From: Deroplatys truncata
Lineage: Eukaryota; Arthropoda; Insecta; Mantodea; Mantidae
NCBI GenBank assembly: GCA_030765065.1
Contig: CM060989.1
Span: 64,060,001 to 64,124,000, forward strand
DNA: 64,000 bases
Direction of reading: 5' to 3'
Position numbers and translations under genes: made by a program. Below, one piece after another: positions 31,101 through 43,898 of the stretch (positions within the stretch are counted from its first letter, which is position 1; each line of letters starts with the position of its first letter). The notes under the pieces were generated by a model. It was not told where the DNA came from. It did no database searches and saw only the letters and a list, made by a program, of their open reading frames with translations.

Positions 31101-31990
31101 AATATAAGGTTGAGGCAGTATTTTTAACACTTAAATGATTTCAGTCTAATTATATAATATAAAATATAATAACAGCCCGCCTTAAAGCAATACGTGTATA
31201 AAATAATATGTAAAATGTATGCAACAGTCATTGTATTAATGTTTATATTATTATGTACATATATAATAATATTATGTGAATGTATTAAGTAATTTAATAA
31301 TGTTGGAGCTGTGATAATAGAAGCCCAAAGTTGCTAACAATGAGGTAACCTTAAGGCAATAATGAATTAGAAAGTTTAGTAAAGCTACTAGTAATTCTTG
31401 GAGCAATAATAATGTAATATTTAAAACAGTTTATAAATAGCCAATCAAAAACTAGGAAAGCTGAGAGTTAAATAAAAGTATTCTATTGGAGTAAGATTAG
31501 CCAATCAGAGACTTGAAATTGAGAAATTTATAAATTTACGCGGTTAACACCAGTCGCTAGAAGGCAACGTACCTGAGCAGTTCGTTCGCTCGGTACGTAT
31601 TCAGTGTGAGACGACAATTCATTACGGCGAGAATATTATAAAGTACGTGTTAAAAAAGTGCAATTAATAAATAATCTCACAGCCCTCTATATTAGTGAAC
31701 TGTTATTTAATCGTGGGAAGGATTAATAAAAGGAGTGAAGTAAAAAAATTATAATTTGTGTAAGCCTACATTCTTTAGCCGCATCACCCCCTGATAAGAG
31801 ATACATGTTTCTACAAATTAATACTGACGCAGCGGAGGCAAACATAAAAATATATAATATTTAAAGGAAGTTGATTCTTAAACTTGAGTTGATTGGGGCG
31901 AAGGCCACCTGAAACTTTGTACCATCAGTAGAACTATAATACAACCTTGAAATTGGCACCTAAACGTGGGGCAAATAAAAACGTAAAGAA
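31101..31990 (+). mobile_element. Family B repeat, copy 2
   Basis: Begins TTGAGGCAGTATTTTTAACAC; includes CCAATCAGAGACTTGAAAT, TTAATAAAAGGAGTG, CTGACGCAGCGGAGGC and near its end TTGGCACCTAAACGTGGGGC, similar to an LTR-element primer-binding site. Confidence 0.65.
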
Positions 31991-32015
31991 AATTCACCTC
32001 CTTCAAGGTTTAAAG

Positions 32016-32387
32016 TGTAATGTTAGCCTTCGGCAGTTCGGTCATACTTTGAGGGGGATAAGGTACCCTGCCAATCCAGTGACTAGAATTATGCTCGAAA
32101 AACACAGGTGGACACGCTGGTAGGAGTGGGACTAGTACCAACAAACAGTTTCGTTCCATTATGGGCCACATTTTATGCACGCTAGTATACTTTAGCCAAT
32201 CACGGTGAAGGGGAAGGAAAGGGAGCGCGGAAGAATGCATATCAGCAGGTTAAGGGTATAAAAGCTGGGTTTAGTGGCCAGAGCTCAGCCGCAATTAAAT
32301 TCTTTTCTCCTTTAGTTACAAAAGTGTTTCGTTCTGGTGTTTCAGGGTCCGTAATGATTCAGTGATGTTCGACGGGCAACCACTACA
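32016..32387 (+). mobile_element. Possible solo LTR
   Basis: Starts TGTAATGTTAGCC and ends AACCACTACA. A TATA box (GTATAAAAGC) lies at about 32257, preceded by AGCCAATCACGG. LTR-like order is seen, but no clear target duplication. TGGCACGC follows 3 bases later and could be a primer-binding site. Confidence 0.45.
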
Positions 32388-32711
32388 ATACTGGCACGCA
32401 TGCACACCTTCCTCTCACCTTGAAGGAAAACAAGCAACTAATCGCTTCCCACGACCAACGACAATAGAATAATTGTAGTAATTATTTACCATGGTAGCTG
32501 CTACTGCACGTAACAGGCCTGCGGACCATCTCTTACCTGAAACAAGCAAGAAACAATGTTTTAGCTAGTTTTTGCACTGGTAAAGGAAATTGCATGCTTC
32601 CTTCCTTTTTATGTTTTTGTTTGAGAAAATTAATGAGTGTATGCAACCGCTGCATCATTGCCATGTTCCCTTTTGATCAGAAATTAAAGGTTTGCAAGGG
32701 CTTAATCTGAA
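32388..32711. other. Unassigned spacer
   Basis: Nothing recognised. Confidence 0.3.
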
Positions 32712-33489
32712 AAATCTGATGTGTTGACTCACATGACTTTCTCTACTCTTGTACAAACTATTTTTACAAACGCTTATTCTCAATATGCTTCATGTTAATC
32801 GAGATATCAAGAGGTTAATCTGAATGCTAATTTTCTTGTAGATGTAAGGGGAATATATATTTAAAAGAGCAATATAGAAATACACTAGCCTTAAAGCATA
32901 GATAGACATATCTCTTAATAGCTGGTTGTTATGTGCAGCACCATTCTCTTTGCCACAGATTAATGCTCTTTGCATATCCAAGACAAAAAAATGAATAACG
33001 AATTCTCATTTGAGAAAGTATCTCTTATGGTTTACCAGTTATGCAAAATTCGTTCACAATGAAGAATACTTTTGGAGACATTCCCAGAAAATTCAAGATA
33101 TATATTTTATTTGTCATGAAAATATCTTAAACATATAATATTCTAATCAAAATCGTTAGAGCCATTTTTGAGAAAATTAAAATTTTCGAAAAATGTTCCA
33201 TGTAAAGGATAATCTGGGGTGGGGGATGTTCTTGAAAACCTTCGTGTCGCATCTCTGGAAGATACTGAACCTAAATACCAAGTTTGGTGTTTATCCAACT
33301 GTTCGTTTCTGAGTTATGCTGTTCACAGACACACACACACACACACACACACGGACATGTTTGGAAAAATGCTTTTTTTGGATTCAGGGGGCCTCAAAAC
33401 ATATATTTCCGGTGAAATCTCTCCCTATCGAATTTTTGGGTGGAATACAATACTTCCCCTACTTACTATACGTAGCAGAGAAAGTAAAA
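32712..33489 (-). repeat. Family A repeat copy
   Basis: Runs on the minus strand from the terminal AAAATCTGATGTGTTGACTC landmark to GTAGCAGAGAAAGTAAAAA. The region between about 32985 and 33030 is shortened. CA microsatellite at 33331-33351. Confidence 0.85.
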
Positions 33490-34703
33490 ATGTTTGTCGT
33501 TCTCGGGCTTGAAAATATAAAGACGAAAAAAAAATCACATTCAACATATGCATTTTATTTGCCATGTAAATATCTTAAAGTCGTAAAAACCTCCAGCGTT
33601 GTGATCCTCTGTCAGGACGTAGAAGCTCCAGCTGCATGTCTGGACCTACTACATGAAAGTTCACAAAGGAGAAAAGGATGCTTTTGCCTCAGTTGGCTCC
33701 ACAAATTTCTACGAGACACGCTGTCAGAAGTTACAATGATGAGCTCGTAGATGCAGAACAGAATCTCCAGCTTAGGACCGGGTTGAAAAGGAAGAACGAA
33801 TGACTCGAGTTTACACTTCACTTGAGAGGCATAACCGTGCAATGTAACAGCAGAGTTGTTGCCTGGTTGAGTGCGCTACATTGACTGACTCATGGCTGGT
33901 TCCCTCTCCCTTTTATACCGGAGCTGTGGCTCCTTAGTCCACTGCAATTAGCACAGTGGCGCCATCTATGCTTTATTGACTTAACTATTTACATTAGCGC
34001 TTCTGTGTGATCTTAGCAACCAAGTATAATGTGACCCATTGGGTCTTGTCCTAAGGGTTGTATAGTTGTGAGTTTTCCAAGTAAATGTAAAAACCAAAAA
34101 GATTAATTTACCACATTTTATGACCTGCGAAATTGAGAAGACTGGAATAGCACAATTATCACAGAACGTCACAAGTTATACTATAGTAATAATAAATAAA
34201 TGCTCTCTTCGATCAGTTTCCAATAACGTTGTAACAACACGGCAGCTGCAAACTCCGCCTCCCTCCGTTTACCCATACCCAGGACATTCTAGATAGAGTG
34301 CAGTAATAGGGGCGGATGTGGCGAACATGGCCGTTTGCTATATGGGGGTTCCAGGACCCCAGTTGCTACTATTTCTTAAAAAGGTTCCTCAATTGGTCCC
34401 AAGGACATACGTGCATCCCTTACCACTCTCCCAGCAGGGGAAAAAATCCTATACCGGTACCGAAAACATACTGGATCATAATTCTATTTAAAACAAAATT
34501 AGTCCCCCCGGCCTGGGTGGTACAGTATAAGTAACCTATTCTCGGGCCAAGCCAGATTAGAATTTTCGACCGTGCAGACCTCTATCTACACAAAATGTAC
34601 AAGGTATAATGTACTGGTCTCTACTGCTCCAGTTCTCTCCAACTTCAAAACGTAAGTAACTCTTAATGATTTAAATAACATTAGTTGTTCACATCCATAT
34701 CTT
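33490..34703. other. Unassigned sequence
   Basis: CTTTTATACCGGAGCTGTGG near 33909 is promoter-like but isolated. No gene supported. Confidence 0.3.
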
Positions 34704-35110
34704 TGCTTTTTCTACCTTATACATAGTTAAGTGTATTGCATTCCGCACAAAAATTCGCTATCGAAATTTCACCGGAAATACACGTTACACACAGAAACAA
34801 GCCTCGGATAAATAACATACGTGGTATTTAACTTCTGAATCTTCCAAGGGTAAGATCCTTTGAAGAAAATCCCCACACGCCAAACTACCCTTTACATGGA
34901 AAAGTTTGGATTATTTTTGATTTTCTCAAACATGGCTATAACGGTTTTTAGTAAAATATCATATATTCAAGATATTTATATGACAAATAAAATTATTTTA
35001 AATTTTCTGCGAACATAAATAATTTTTACATAGTTGGTAAACCGAAAGAGATAAAATCTTACTACACAAAACACGTCACTGTTGTGAACACAACAATTTT
35101 ATAGTGTAAA
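34704..35110 (+). repeat. Family A fragment, diverged
   Basis: Recognisable through AAAATTCGCTATCGAAATTTCACC, the CATGGAAAAGTTTGG region and TATTCAAGATATTTATATGAC. The microsatellite is lost. Confidence 0.65.
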
Positions 35111-36827
35111 AAATTTAATAGGATCTTGTTTATATCGTGATAACTCAAAAGCTAAAATCCTTTTTCCAGTTCTGGAAGAGGTACGTTAAAGAGCACAGTT
35201 GGAGATGATGGTGATGATGTGTGATTGGTCTCCCTATAAAAAATTAAAGCCGCTAGTTTTTGTTGTAAAACTTCAATTGAAATAATTTGTGTTATGAAAA
35301 TAAATCCAGCGAGGAACTTTTTTCCTTGAAGAGATAGATACGGGAGTGAAGGCTAAGGAATACCCTAAAAAGTGTGAATTAACTTTTGGAAGATATCCTA
35401 CGATAATACCGCATGTATGTGAAATGCTATCACTAGTTATATGCAAACATTTGTTTTCACACCCGCTGCACTATGCGTGGCCAGCCACAGCAATCTACAA
35501 ATACAGTATTTTTGTTGCAATGCTCTTGTTAGTTGGATAGTTACAAGAGTGATGTGTTTAAGTGATAAAACGATTTTGTGAGAATAAAGTAAAACACGGG
35601 CTAGGCGAAATTATGGCGTGTAGTGCTTAAGGAGCGACTCAGAGGCATGCCGCCCAAGGCACTTAGAGAGGGGGGATATATGACCAGGTAAGTTATCCCT
35701 CCCAAGGGTTATTTCTAAGTTGTTCAACTATGAAAGCCTTAATCACGAACCTTGACCCTACCAGTATTCACACCCAGAATCGTAGCTGAAATATAAGAAC
35801 ATTATCACTACATCACCAACTCAGTTTGTTTGTTTTTGTTTGTTTTTTTCAGTTTCTTTCTTTGCAACTCCGGAGTTGAATAGGTATAATAAGAGTGGGG
35901 TGTCTCTCCAATTCTTCCGTGTAATGTTGGTGAAAAGAAAGAACACAAATCATGGACCTCTGCTGCTTACTGTTGCCCCGTGTTGTATGCGCTAATTAAA
36001 ATCCCAGTTTCATTCGCTTTTGTCTCTGCATTTCCAGCATTCAAATGAGCTCCCTCTGGTATTCCCGAAAACAATTAGCACATTCTAACAGAATGATCTT
36101 ATCTGTTAATGTACACTCACATTCAAATGTATGTGTGGTTTCCCTAAAACACAGCATTACGCACACAGGACACGTTAACTCTCTAAATAAATATGGTTTA
36201 AAATGAACTTTCACTAACAGTACATAGAATAGTAAGGGAAAGGTTGTATTGAACCACTTAGCCTAATTATTAAATAATAATTATATTTTCAAATCAAAAT
36301 TTTCAGAAACACAAGCGTTAAAATGACAAATTCTTGCGCTACAAATATCCTCAATACAATTTAAAATTAATACAATTATCAAGTAAATAACATTTAAAAC
36401 GCGAGATGGTGTAAATCGGTTCAAATTAGGAACGTGGTACTTAAATTGAACCACCCGTGTCTTAAAATGAACCTATTTTTATTAATACAAAATACACATA
36501 TTTTATTGTACATTCAAAACAAATATGCTATCAGCAACAAAAGTACAGTCTAAAATTGTAATTAGAATAGCAATTTCCTTGCACATTTTGAATTTTTATA
36601 TAATGACAATCACTTGGTTTTTGGAATAGGTATTATTTGCAAATATAGAGTTTTTACTCTCATTCAGAAGAGTCCAATTATACACAATCTTCAAAATAAA
36701 ACACTTTCTTCTTGTCACTAACTTTTGCACACTTTTGGTGAAGCCATATCCTACAACTCACACACTGGATCATGTCCATCATTTCAGACAATTTACATAT
36801 TCATGTCATCCACTGTTTTAACATATT
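35111..36827. other. Unassigned sequence
   Basis: AT-rich and without long frames or recognisable repeats. Confidence 0.3.
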
Positions 36828-36967
36828 ACTTTCTCTACTACGTATAGTAAGTAGGGGAAGTATTGTATTCCACCCAAAAATTCGATACCGAGATTTCACC
36901 GGAAATACATGTTTTGAGACTCCCTGAATCCAAAAAAAGCATTTTTAGAAACATGTCCGTGTGTGTA

Positions 36968-37005
<38 letters not shown>

Positions 37006-37762
37006 TGTGTGTCTGTGAAAAGCATAACTCAGAAACGAACAGTCGGATAAACACCAAACTTGGTATTTGGGTTCAGTATCTTCCAAGGATGCGACACGAA
37101 GGTTTTCAAGAAAATCCCCCCACCCCAGAGTACCCTTTACATGGAACATTTTTCGAAAATTTTAATTTTCTCAAAAATGGCTGTAACGATTTTGATTAAA
37201 ATATCATATGTTTAAGATATTTTAATGACAAATAAAATGTATATCTTGAATTTCCTGGGATGTCTCCAAAAGTATTCTTTATTGTGAACGACTTTTGCAT
37301 AACTGGTAAACCATAAGAGATAGACAAAATTTTACTACACAAAAAATATAGATCGCGTTAAAATACACAATTTATGTCATATACATTTTTTTTGTTTAGT
37401 GAACCATTTTCGAGATATTACTTGTTATTCCCTTAAACTTTTCAATACTTTTCTCAAATGGGAATTCGTTATTGATTTTTTTGTCTTCGATATGCAAAGA
37501 ATATTAATCTGTGGCAAAGCGAATGGTGCTGCACCTACAAACCAGCTAATAAGAGATATGTATATGCTTAAAGGCTACTGTTTTTCTATATTGCCCTTGT
37601 AAATATATATTCCTCTTACATCTACAAGAAAATTAGCAATAAGATAGAGTCTGCAAATGTTTATCTCGATTAACATGAAGCATATGGAGAATAAGCGTTT
37701 GTATAAATAGTTTGTACAAGAGTACAGAAAGTCATGTGAGTGTAACACATCAGATTTTTTTT
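36828..37762 (+). repeat. Family A repeat, full-length copy
   Basis: A representative complete copy: starts ACTTTCTCTACTACGTATAG, has a TG microsatellite at 36958-37016, and ends ...GTGTAACACATCAGATTTTT. The minus strand of the end reads GACTTTCTGTACTC, close to the inverse of the start, so short subterminal inverted repeats are present. Confidence 0.9.
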
Positions 37763-38234
37763 AACTTGGCATATTATGTGGATATTTATTCACACGATAT
37801 ACTATTCGCAGTTGAACAATCCTAGAACTTCAATAGGTTTCCTAAATTGGGCCAGTTCAATATAGGGTTCAAACAGTGGTTCAATTAACGAGCCACGCCA
37901 TTTTGGAAGCTGACAAGGAGGGACGCTGCTTGAAAAACGTATGCATGAATATTGTTGCTAAATAAACACTTTATAACATGTAAAATATATATAGATCATC
38001 TCAAACGTATCTAATTGGTCCTATAAGCTTAGCTAGATGAGTCAAATATTACTTCTGAAGCACCAAAAACACACAACACTTCATACAACTGAAACCACAG
38101 CTCAGAATGCAAAGTCAACAGCTCCAAGCATTCATAGCTGTACACGCTACGCTTCTGCTAGGATTATGGTGCCATCTGTCGAACAGTTTGGAAAATATCG
38201 GAGCGGTTCAAATTAGGGACCTTTCCCCTATATA
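37763..38234. other. Unassigned spacer
   Basis: Nothing recognised. Confidence 0.3.
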
Positions 38235-38417
38235 GAGAAGGTATTGCTTTCCAACCACAAATTCGATACGAGTTTTTACCGTAAATATATGTTTTGAGAC
38301 ATCCTGAATAGAAATAAGTGCATTTTTAGAAAAAGGTCCGTGTGTATGTGTGTGTTTGTCCTCAGCATAACTAAAAAACGAAAACTCGGATAAATAGCAA
38401 ACATGGTATTTTAATTA

Positions 38418-39600
38418 AAGGTGAGTCGGAATTGTTACACTAACATCACTTAAGTTTACTCACTTAACATGTTTCGGGAAACGGTTGTTCCCATCCTCAG
38501 AAGTTAATTCGACTGGCCCGTGTTGTTGGTGTTTCCGTTTTTTGGACTGGATCCTGTGGTGGCATCTTGTGGTGGAGAAATGTACTTCCAGAGAGGATTT
38601 GGTGGCGGCAAATCAAAATTCATTAGATGTGTGTTGTGTTTTAGAATGGTGATCTTCTCCCATGCATCTAATTCGGCTGCAAATTTGGCTGGTTTGACTA
38701 ATGTAATATTGGGTTTGATGTTGTGATTAGTGATCCAAAAATGGTGTGAAACTGCAGATTTGTCCATTTGTTTGTATTTAATACATCTCATGTGCTCCTT
38801 TAGCCTAGTTTCTAGGTTCCTTTTTGTCTTACCTATATATACTTTATTGCAATCTGAACAATTGATTTTATAGATTCCAGCTTTTTTGTCTTGTGGAATG
38901 GAGTCTTTTAACTTGTTACAAAGTAATTTCTCTATGTTAAATTTGTTCTGTGGAGCTAGGCTGATGTTATGTTTCATGAAAATCTTCTTAAATTTGTGAA
39001 ATGTTCCTGGGTGGTATGTGAATTTCTTGAACTTTAGCTCTTTATCTTGCTGGCTGAGATTTGTTGTGTTTCTGATGTGCATCTGTCGTTTGAATTTTGC
39101 AATTTTTTTGTCAATAGTTGTTTTGTTGTACCCATTATGTATTGCTGTGTCTACTATATGCTGGTATTCTAACTGGTATTCTTCTTTATTTAAGGGGGTA
39201 TATACCAGTCTATGTGTTAGGCTGTTTAGTACTGCATGTTTGTGTGTGGTTGGATTGAAACTCTTATTTTTTATGTAATTAGTAGAGTGTTAAGTGAGTA
39301 AACTTAAGTGATGTTAGTGTAACATTATTGCATTCAATTCACACATCTAATGAATTTTGATTTGCCGCCACCAAATCCTCTCTGGAAGTACATTTCTCCA
39401 CCACAAGATGCCACCACAGGATCCAGTCCAAAAAAAACGGAAACACCAACAACACGGGCCAGTCGGATTAGCTTCTGAGGATGGGAACAACCGTTTCCCG
39501 AAACATGTTAAGTGAGTAAACTTAAGTGATGTTAGTGTAACAATTCCGACTCACCTCTAAATAAATTCAATACACATCACTGTTTCTAGCTTCTTTTCAT
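38418..39600 (-). mobile_element. Penelope-like element fragment, partly inverted
   Basis: A minus-strand 3' part (39282-38418) carries the GIY-YIG endonuclease region. A plus-strand copy of the same 3' end (about 39345-39600) lies beside it, so the 5' sides face each other. The shared tail includes CCGAAACATGTTAAGTGAG. Partial inverted copies are known for Penelope-like elements. The reverse-transcriptase core is absent. Confidence 0.75.
38504..39282 (-). pseudogene. Penelope-like C-terminal GIY-YIG endonuclease, truncated
   Basis: An open frame continues from about 39282 to the stop at 38504; the first ATG inside is at 39082. It contains AGIYKINCSDCNKVYIGKTK with Cys pair and GIY...YIG, then RNLETRLKEHMR with the conserved Arg, a His-rich continuation and ITILKHNTHLMN. 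This is the C-terminal endonuclease of Penelope-like retroelements. The reverse transcriptase that should precede it is missing, so the product would be inert on its own. Confidence 0.85.
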
Positions 39601-39954
39601 TACAATATCAACGCAATGGTATTTTAAGTTCAGTACCTTCCATAGATACGACACGAAGACTTTCAAGAAAATCCCTCCACCCCAAACTTTACATCGAAAA
39701 TTTTTAGAATTTTTTTATTTTCTGAAAAATGGGTAACGATTTTGATTTAAAAATTATATATTAAAGATATCTTAAATGTATACCTTCAATTTTCCTGGAA
39801 TGGATTATGAAGCCCTTTTCATTCGTAAGGAATTTTGTATAATCTTGTACAACTGGTAAACATTAAGCCACAGAGGAAAACGTACTACACAACATTTGTA
39901 GATCTCTTTAAAACACAAAAGTTTATTTCAAATAGCTTTTTTATAGCACACACA

Positions 39955-40760
39955 CTTGCACATCCACGCACAGAGGTAACGAGACCAATAGAATACACGG
40001 ATATACAATATCAGAAGGACCTGATATATACAATACAAAACAATATACCAGATGAAATCAGAGCCATAGCAATAGCTACGAAAAATGAAAGATATCCAGA
40101 AAAAGAATGCCTCCGAATATATAGAGATGGATCCATCATCAATAAAAAAAACGCTGGTGCAGGAGTATACTGTAAACATTTTGCATAGTATCTAACATTA
40201 GATGAAACGTCAAACCACTATGATGGAAAATTAACAGCTATAAAGCAGCATTACAGAACATTTTATATAGACCATACATAAAACAAAAATAGTCATCTTA
40301 TCAGACTCAAAATCAGCCATATATGGGATAGTAAATTACAATAATAAAACAACAAGAAATATTAAAGAAATAAGAAGCCTAATTAAAGCAGTTCAAGCTA
40401 AAAATCATGTCACTCTACAATGGATCCCAGCTCATGTCGGTCTTTGGGCAATGAACATGCGGATCAAATAGAAAAGAAAGGTGCAATACAACAAATAAAA
40501 TAAATAAACAATTAAATAATATTAAATAACATTTAAAAATACAGCAGAAACTTAATGAAGAAGATAAATTAAAAGATAAACATTATAAGAATATTAAAGA
40601 AAGAGTTGATATACAAAAAATGCCAAGGAAAACTGCAGTGGCCTTATTTAGGATGGCAACTGGCCACGATTACCTCGCAGAACATGTCAACAAGATAGGA
40701 TGCCTACCTACTCCCAAGTGCACTCTCTGTTAAGAAGATGTCATCCTGAACAAACTTACA
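39955..40760 (+). pseudogene. LINE RNase H remnant, heavily decayed
   Basis: Translation in changing frames gives LRIYRDGSI with AGAGVYC, then VILSDSKSAIYG, TLQWIPAHVG and a Cys-containing end (GCLPTPKCTLC). These match the order of RNase H motifs and the C-terminal knuckle of LINEs. Several stops and frameshifts are present. Confidence 0.7.
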
Positions 40761-40779
40761 GACTTTATATTGCAAAGCC

Positions 40780-41150
40780 AGAGGGAAAATGATGCAGATC
40801 AATTAATCCCCAGTGGCATTGGTGAACAACAGCAACAAACACTTGCACATCCCACTGGGGGGAGGGGGGACCGGGACTCGGCGGCGACCACCACGATTTC
40901 GGGGGAACGAAGGGTTACAGAGAGCATCCTTTTCCCCTACCATGCAACGCCGATACTCCTGCCGACACTTACAACCCTGAAACAGACCAAGAAGATGAAA
41001 AGTGAAGTGAAATGAGAATGGCGATGGAATGAACAGGAAATTCTGGGAATATAATGAACCTTCCCAGCAACCCCCGAAAAAACCCATTCGTCAGGAAGGT
41101 CGGAGCGGGAATCGAACCCACGATGTTACCTCGGTATATGAGGATGCCTT
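40780..41150 (-). mobile_element. tRNA-derived SINE
   Basis: On the minus strand, CGAGGTAACATCGTGGGTTC continuing into GATTCCCGCTCCGACC gives a B box. The body then continues toward 40780 with a G/C-rich segment (40855-40890). The A box is poor. Confidence 0.5.
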
Positions 41151-41229
41151 TTCAAACATTTGAAATTTCACTGAATACTGAGAAATACATCCCTTACTTG
41201 CATTCTTGGGGAAAAATTACATTCTTATC

Positions 41230-42020
41230 TAATGGTTAGTTTGGAAAGGGCTGCCTGAGGGTGGAGAGGTGGATATTGTCAGGGGAGCAGGTATAACTAT
41301 AATCCTAGCCAGTGTCATGGAAAACTTTAGAAGAAGATATAAGAACAGAAGTGTTCTTATCCTCTCAGACAGTCAAGCTGCTCTTAAAACACTTGAATCA
41401 CCATCAATAAAATCAAAACTCGTCTCAGAATGCCGGGAATCCTTAATGGCACTGGCTGAACACAATAAGGTTCAACTTATGTGGGTGCCAGGACACACAG
41501 GTATACCAGACAATGAGAAAGCAGATGAAGCAGCTAAGATTGGCAGTGAAATCCATTTTTTTTGGTCCGGAGCCTGTACTGGGAGTGTCCTACAGACCAG
41601 TGAAACAGGCTATTAGGTGCTGGGCTCAAGCAGAACACAAGAACTACTGGAACTCCATTGAGGGTTGCAGACATTCCAAGTTGTTTATTACAGACCTGGA
41701 TAACAGCAGGGCAAAGTACCTGCGCGGTCTTAGTAGAAGAAGGCTTGTATGGGCAACAGGATTCATTACAGGACACTGTGCCCTAAAGTTTAATCTATAC
41801 AGAATGGGATTGTTTAACAACCCTATCTGTAGTGGATGCCGAGAAACAAATGAGATTGTTACTCATCTGCTATGTGATTGCCCTGCTCTTGCGAATCAAA
41901 GAGCAAGTATTTTTGGCAATCACTTTCCAAAGATAGATGAACTATCGAAAGCCTCAGTTAGCAGTTCATATCGAGCAACAGACTACTTAACTGACGAAAG
42001 GGGGGATGCGCAATAGATCT
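41230..42020 (+). pseudogene. LINE 3' fragment with RNase H and Cys knuckle
   Basis: 41269-41560 encodes VLILSDSQAALKTLESPS, VQLMWVPGHTGIPDNEKADE and related RNase H motifs. After an eight-T run at about 41556-41563 the frame shifts, and 41560-42016 continues with RCWAQAEHKNYWNS and the knuckle CSGCRETNEIVTHLLCDCP. The RNase H domain points to an I-like rather than the jockey lineage. 5'-truncated; one frameshift. Confidence 0.8.
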
Positions 42021-42058
42021 TTAAGGTCGCAGTGCTTGGGCATAAAACCACCCTTTTT

Positions 42059-42716
42059 ACTTTCTCTACTACGTATAGTAAGTAGCGGAAGTATTGTATT
42101 CCACCCAAAAATTCGATATCGAGATTTCACCGGAAATACATGTTTTGAGACCCCCTGAATCCAAAAAAAAGCATTCTTGGAAACATGTCCTTGTGTGTGT
42201 CTGTGTCTGTGTGTGTTTGAACACCATAACCCAGAAACGAACATCGGATAAACACCAAACCTGGTATTTAGGTTCAGTATCTTCCAGAGATGCGACACGA
42301 AGGTTTTCAAGAAAATCCCCCCACCCCAGATTACCCTTTACATGGTACATTTTTCGAAAATTTTAATTTTCTCTAAAATGGCTCTAATCTCGAATTCTCT
42401 GGGAATGTCTCCAAAAGTATTCTTCATTGTGAACGACTTTTGTATAACTGGTAAACCATAAGAGATAGACAAAATTTTACTACACAAAAAATGTAGATCG
42501 CGTTAAAATACACAATTTATGTCATACATTTTTTTGTTGTGTGAACCATTTTCGAGATATTGCTTTTTTTGTCCTGGTAATGCAAAGAGAATGGAATACT
42601 CCACATAGCAACCAGCTCTTAAAATATTTGACTATCGCTTAAAGCCTAACAATTCCCCTTGCATCTACAAGCTAATTAGCAATAAGTCATGTGAGTGTAA
42701 CACATCAGATTTTTTC
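42059..42716 (+). repeat. Family A repeat, internally deleted
   Basis: Both ends present; sequence around the ATTAAAATATCATATGTTTAAG landmark and part of the 3' half are missing. Confidence 0.85.
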
Positions 42717-43349
42717 AACTAGAACTATAGGTATGTGTCGTGTGAAATCTTCCTCATTCATGAATTTTGTATACTCTTGAGAACTCAATAGCTTTGAAAG
42801 ACCTGCCTCAAAAACAATTTTTTAAATTTCTTTTTTCAGATTCCTCAAACAAGAACATGGAACAAATATTAATTTGTAAATTATCTAATGATGTTCTACT
42901 TTTATAGCAGTTAAACCCATGTATAAATTAATTTATAATTTTCTGTGTACTAATTTTAATACATGAACCAGTCTGCAGCATAAACACAGGTATTTGTGAT
43001 ACGTTGCATGTTGGCGAGCTGAGGAATTGTTTGATAGTTTGGAACTTTTAAGACGTCACGGAAACTGGAACAGTTCGTGGAGACCGGATGCTGATGGGGG
43101 TTATAAATCAGGACACAGCTGCTGGACCAGGATGTGCAACTTGTTGTGGCTCTGCTGGAAAGAAAAACTTCCAGTTTCATTCGGAATGTGTGCAAAACCG
43201 GTATATCTGCTTTACAACGTGGTGCACAGCTCCTGTTAGGTCATTATGACATTGTCTGCGTGGTACAGGAAATGCGGATGTTGTCTTGACCTGCGTCAAA
43301 ACTGAGTTATTGGTAGAGTCCCACATTTGCCTATTTAGTAGGCTTTATA
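42717..43349. other. Unassigned sequence
   Basis: Nothing recognised. Confidence 0.3.
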
Positions 43350-43789
43350 CACAGGGTTATTCAAAAAGAAGGAACTTTTTTAAATATTTATTTCTAATGA
43401 ACGGCAATGCGATACATCACTGAATAGGAAAAGTTCAAAATTTTATTTTATGTGTTCAAAATGAGCACCATTTGTTATACGAGGACGACCAGTGCTTTCC
43501 GTTTCCATACGCAAGTTTTTATGACGAGGCGGTTCGTTGTTGAACTTACAACGAAATGCACGCTGCAATGAAAAATGAATTCACTCTTTGCATAATGCAG
43601 CACACAAAACGACTTTCCTGTGGTGTCGCCATTTTCTCGTAAACAAACACAGTGTCGCTGTAGCACTGAAAGGTGAGGCTCAAAACTTTGAACTTTCCTC
43701 TTTTAATGATGTGTCGTTGTGTCATTATCTATTTTCGTTCATTAGAAATGAATATTTAAACTCTGTTCCTTCTTTTGAATAACCCTGTG
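43350..43789. mobile_element. MITE with long inverted ends
   Basis: Starts CACAGGGTTATTCAAAAAGA and ends with the near complement TCTTTTGAATAACCCTGTG. The inverted similarity extends about 50 bp, including GGAAC and ATTTATTTCTAATGAACG. The inside keeps only a minus-strand trace of a transposase tail (RKALVVLV frame neighbourhood). Tc1/mariner-superfamily origin is likely; the flanking duplication is unclear. Confidence 0.7.
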
Positions 43790-43794
43790 TGTGC

Positions 43795-43795
<1 letters not shown>

Positions 43796-43832
<37 letters not shown>
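43796..43832. repeat. AT dinucleotide microsatellite
   Basis: Uninterrupted (AT)n next to the MITE. Confidence 0.9.
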
Positions 43833-43835
<3 letters not shown>

Positions 43836-43898
43836 TCATGGTTTCTGGAGTAATATATACTAATTTTTTAGTGTGTGCCTATTACTGCTTTTTTCCCC

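Larger units (their letters stand above)
38235..39950 (+). repeat. Family A repeat split by a Penelope-like insertion
   Basis: Left piece 38235-38417 ends at CATGGTATTTT; right piece resumes near 39600 with ATGGTATTTTAAGTTCAGTACC. GGTATTTT on both sides is consistent with a duplication at insertion. Confidence 0.7.
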
